Made by a program: the position numbers and the translations under genes
Origin: Nematopogon swammerdamellus
Lineage: Eukaryota > Arthropoda > Insecta > Lepidoptera > Adelidae
Length of the DNA stretch: 64,000 bases
Assembly: GCA_946902875.1 (NCBI GenBank)
Contig: OX336336.1
Span: 3,628,545-3,692,544, forward strand
Reading direction: 5' to 3'
The notes under the pieces: model-generated
The model's database searches: none
The model's input: only the letters and a program-made list of their open reading frames with translations
Told to the model about the DNA's origin: nothing
In this document: in pieces, positions 63,820-64,000 of the stretch
Layout: each line of letters opens with the position of its first letter
Numbering within the stretch: the stretch's first letter is position 1

Positions 63820-64000
63820 GTATTTTTTTTTTATATTTTCATGAAACATGAATGTTTTGTTAAAAAGGTAGATCTCGAATTTAAATTGTATTTGACGTTA
63901 GAATGTTTTGCTGTAGTTTAACATTTTTTTTAAGTCGGTTAGCATTCGTTTGAAAGAGACGGCCGGGTTGTTGGTACGAGGCTACGAGGTTGATAAAATT

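Overview
This is a eukaryotic, intron-bearing, transposon-packed window. The host genes, the SINE and LINE families and the abundant short non-autonomous DNA elements point to a moth or butterfly (Lepidoptera); that assignment is inference from the repeat types and protein resemblance. There are no operons, CRISPR arrays or prokaryotic features. Nearly all long open frames are either transposon remnants or chance.

Host genes. (1) On the + strand, 6658-11311, a four-exon gene encodes a 298-residue Fcf2/DNTTIP2-type pre-rRNA processing protein. A GC-rich, CCAAT-box promoter region lies just upstream. (2) On the - strand, two complete seven-exon genes lie in tandem: HSD17B8-like gene A (33399 down to 24843) and gene B (20492 down to 13227). 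Each encodes a 254-residue short-chain dehydrogenase/reductase with an intact Asn-Ser-Tyr-Lys catalytic tetrad. All seven exons have identical lengths and phases in both copies (43, 138, 188, 109, 85, 116, 86 nt), so they arose by whole-gene tandem duplication. Hand-counted identity is 199/254 (78%). In mammals this family supplies the 3-ketoacyl-ACP reductase of mitochondrial fatty acid synthesis together with CBR4. (3) At the right edge, about 63800, a probable first coding exon of a further + strand gene runs out of the window.

Layout. 1-6150: repeats (LINE endonuclease remnant, mariner fragment, hairpin element, small hAT MITE, tRNA/5S SINE). 6150-11311: Fcf2 gene, whose introns hold piggyBac-like, Tigger-like and SINE copies. 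11312-13190: LINE debris. 13227-20492: gene B. 20500-24840: repeat-filled intergenic DNA. 24843-33399: gene A. 33400-57790: about 24 kb in which I see no host gene, built from nested DNA transposons, MITEs, SINEs and LINE tails. 57800-61707: a 3.9-kb palindromic Transib (RAG1-related) derivative. 61708-63500: repeats. 63500-end: start of the next gene.

The most unusual items are the intact HSD17B8 pair with divergence concentrated in the substrate-loop exon; a Transib whose whole 3' half is present as a giant inverted repeat; a SINE family combining a tRNA-like A box, the 5S rRNA internal promoter segment and a tRNA-like B box; a second SINE lineage formed by fusion of two families; and several cleanly dated nested insertions with exact target-site duplications.
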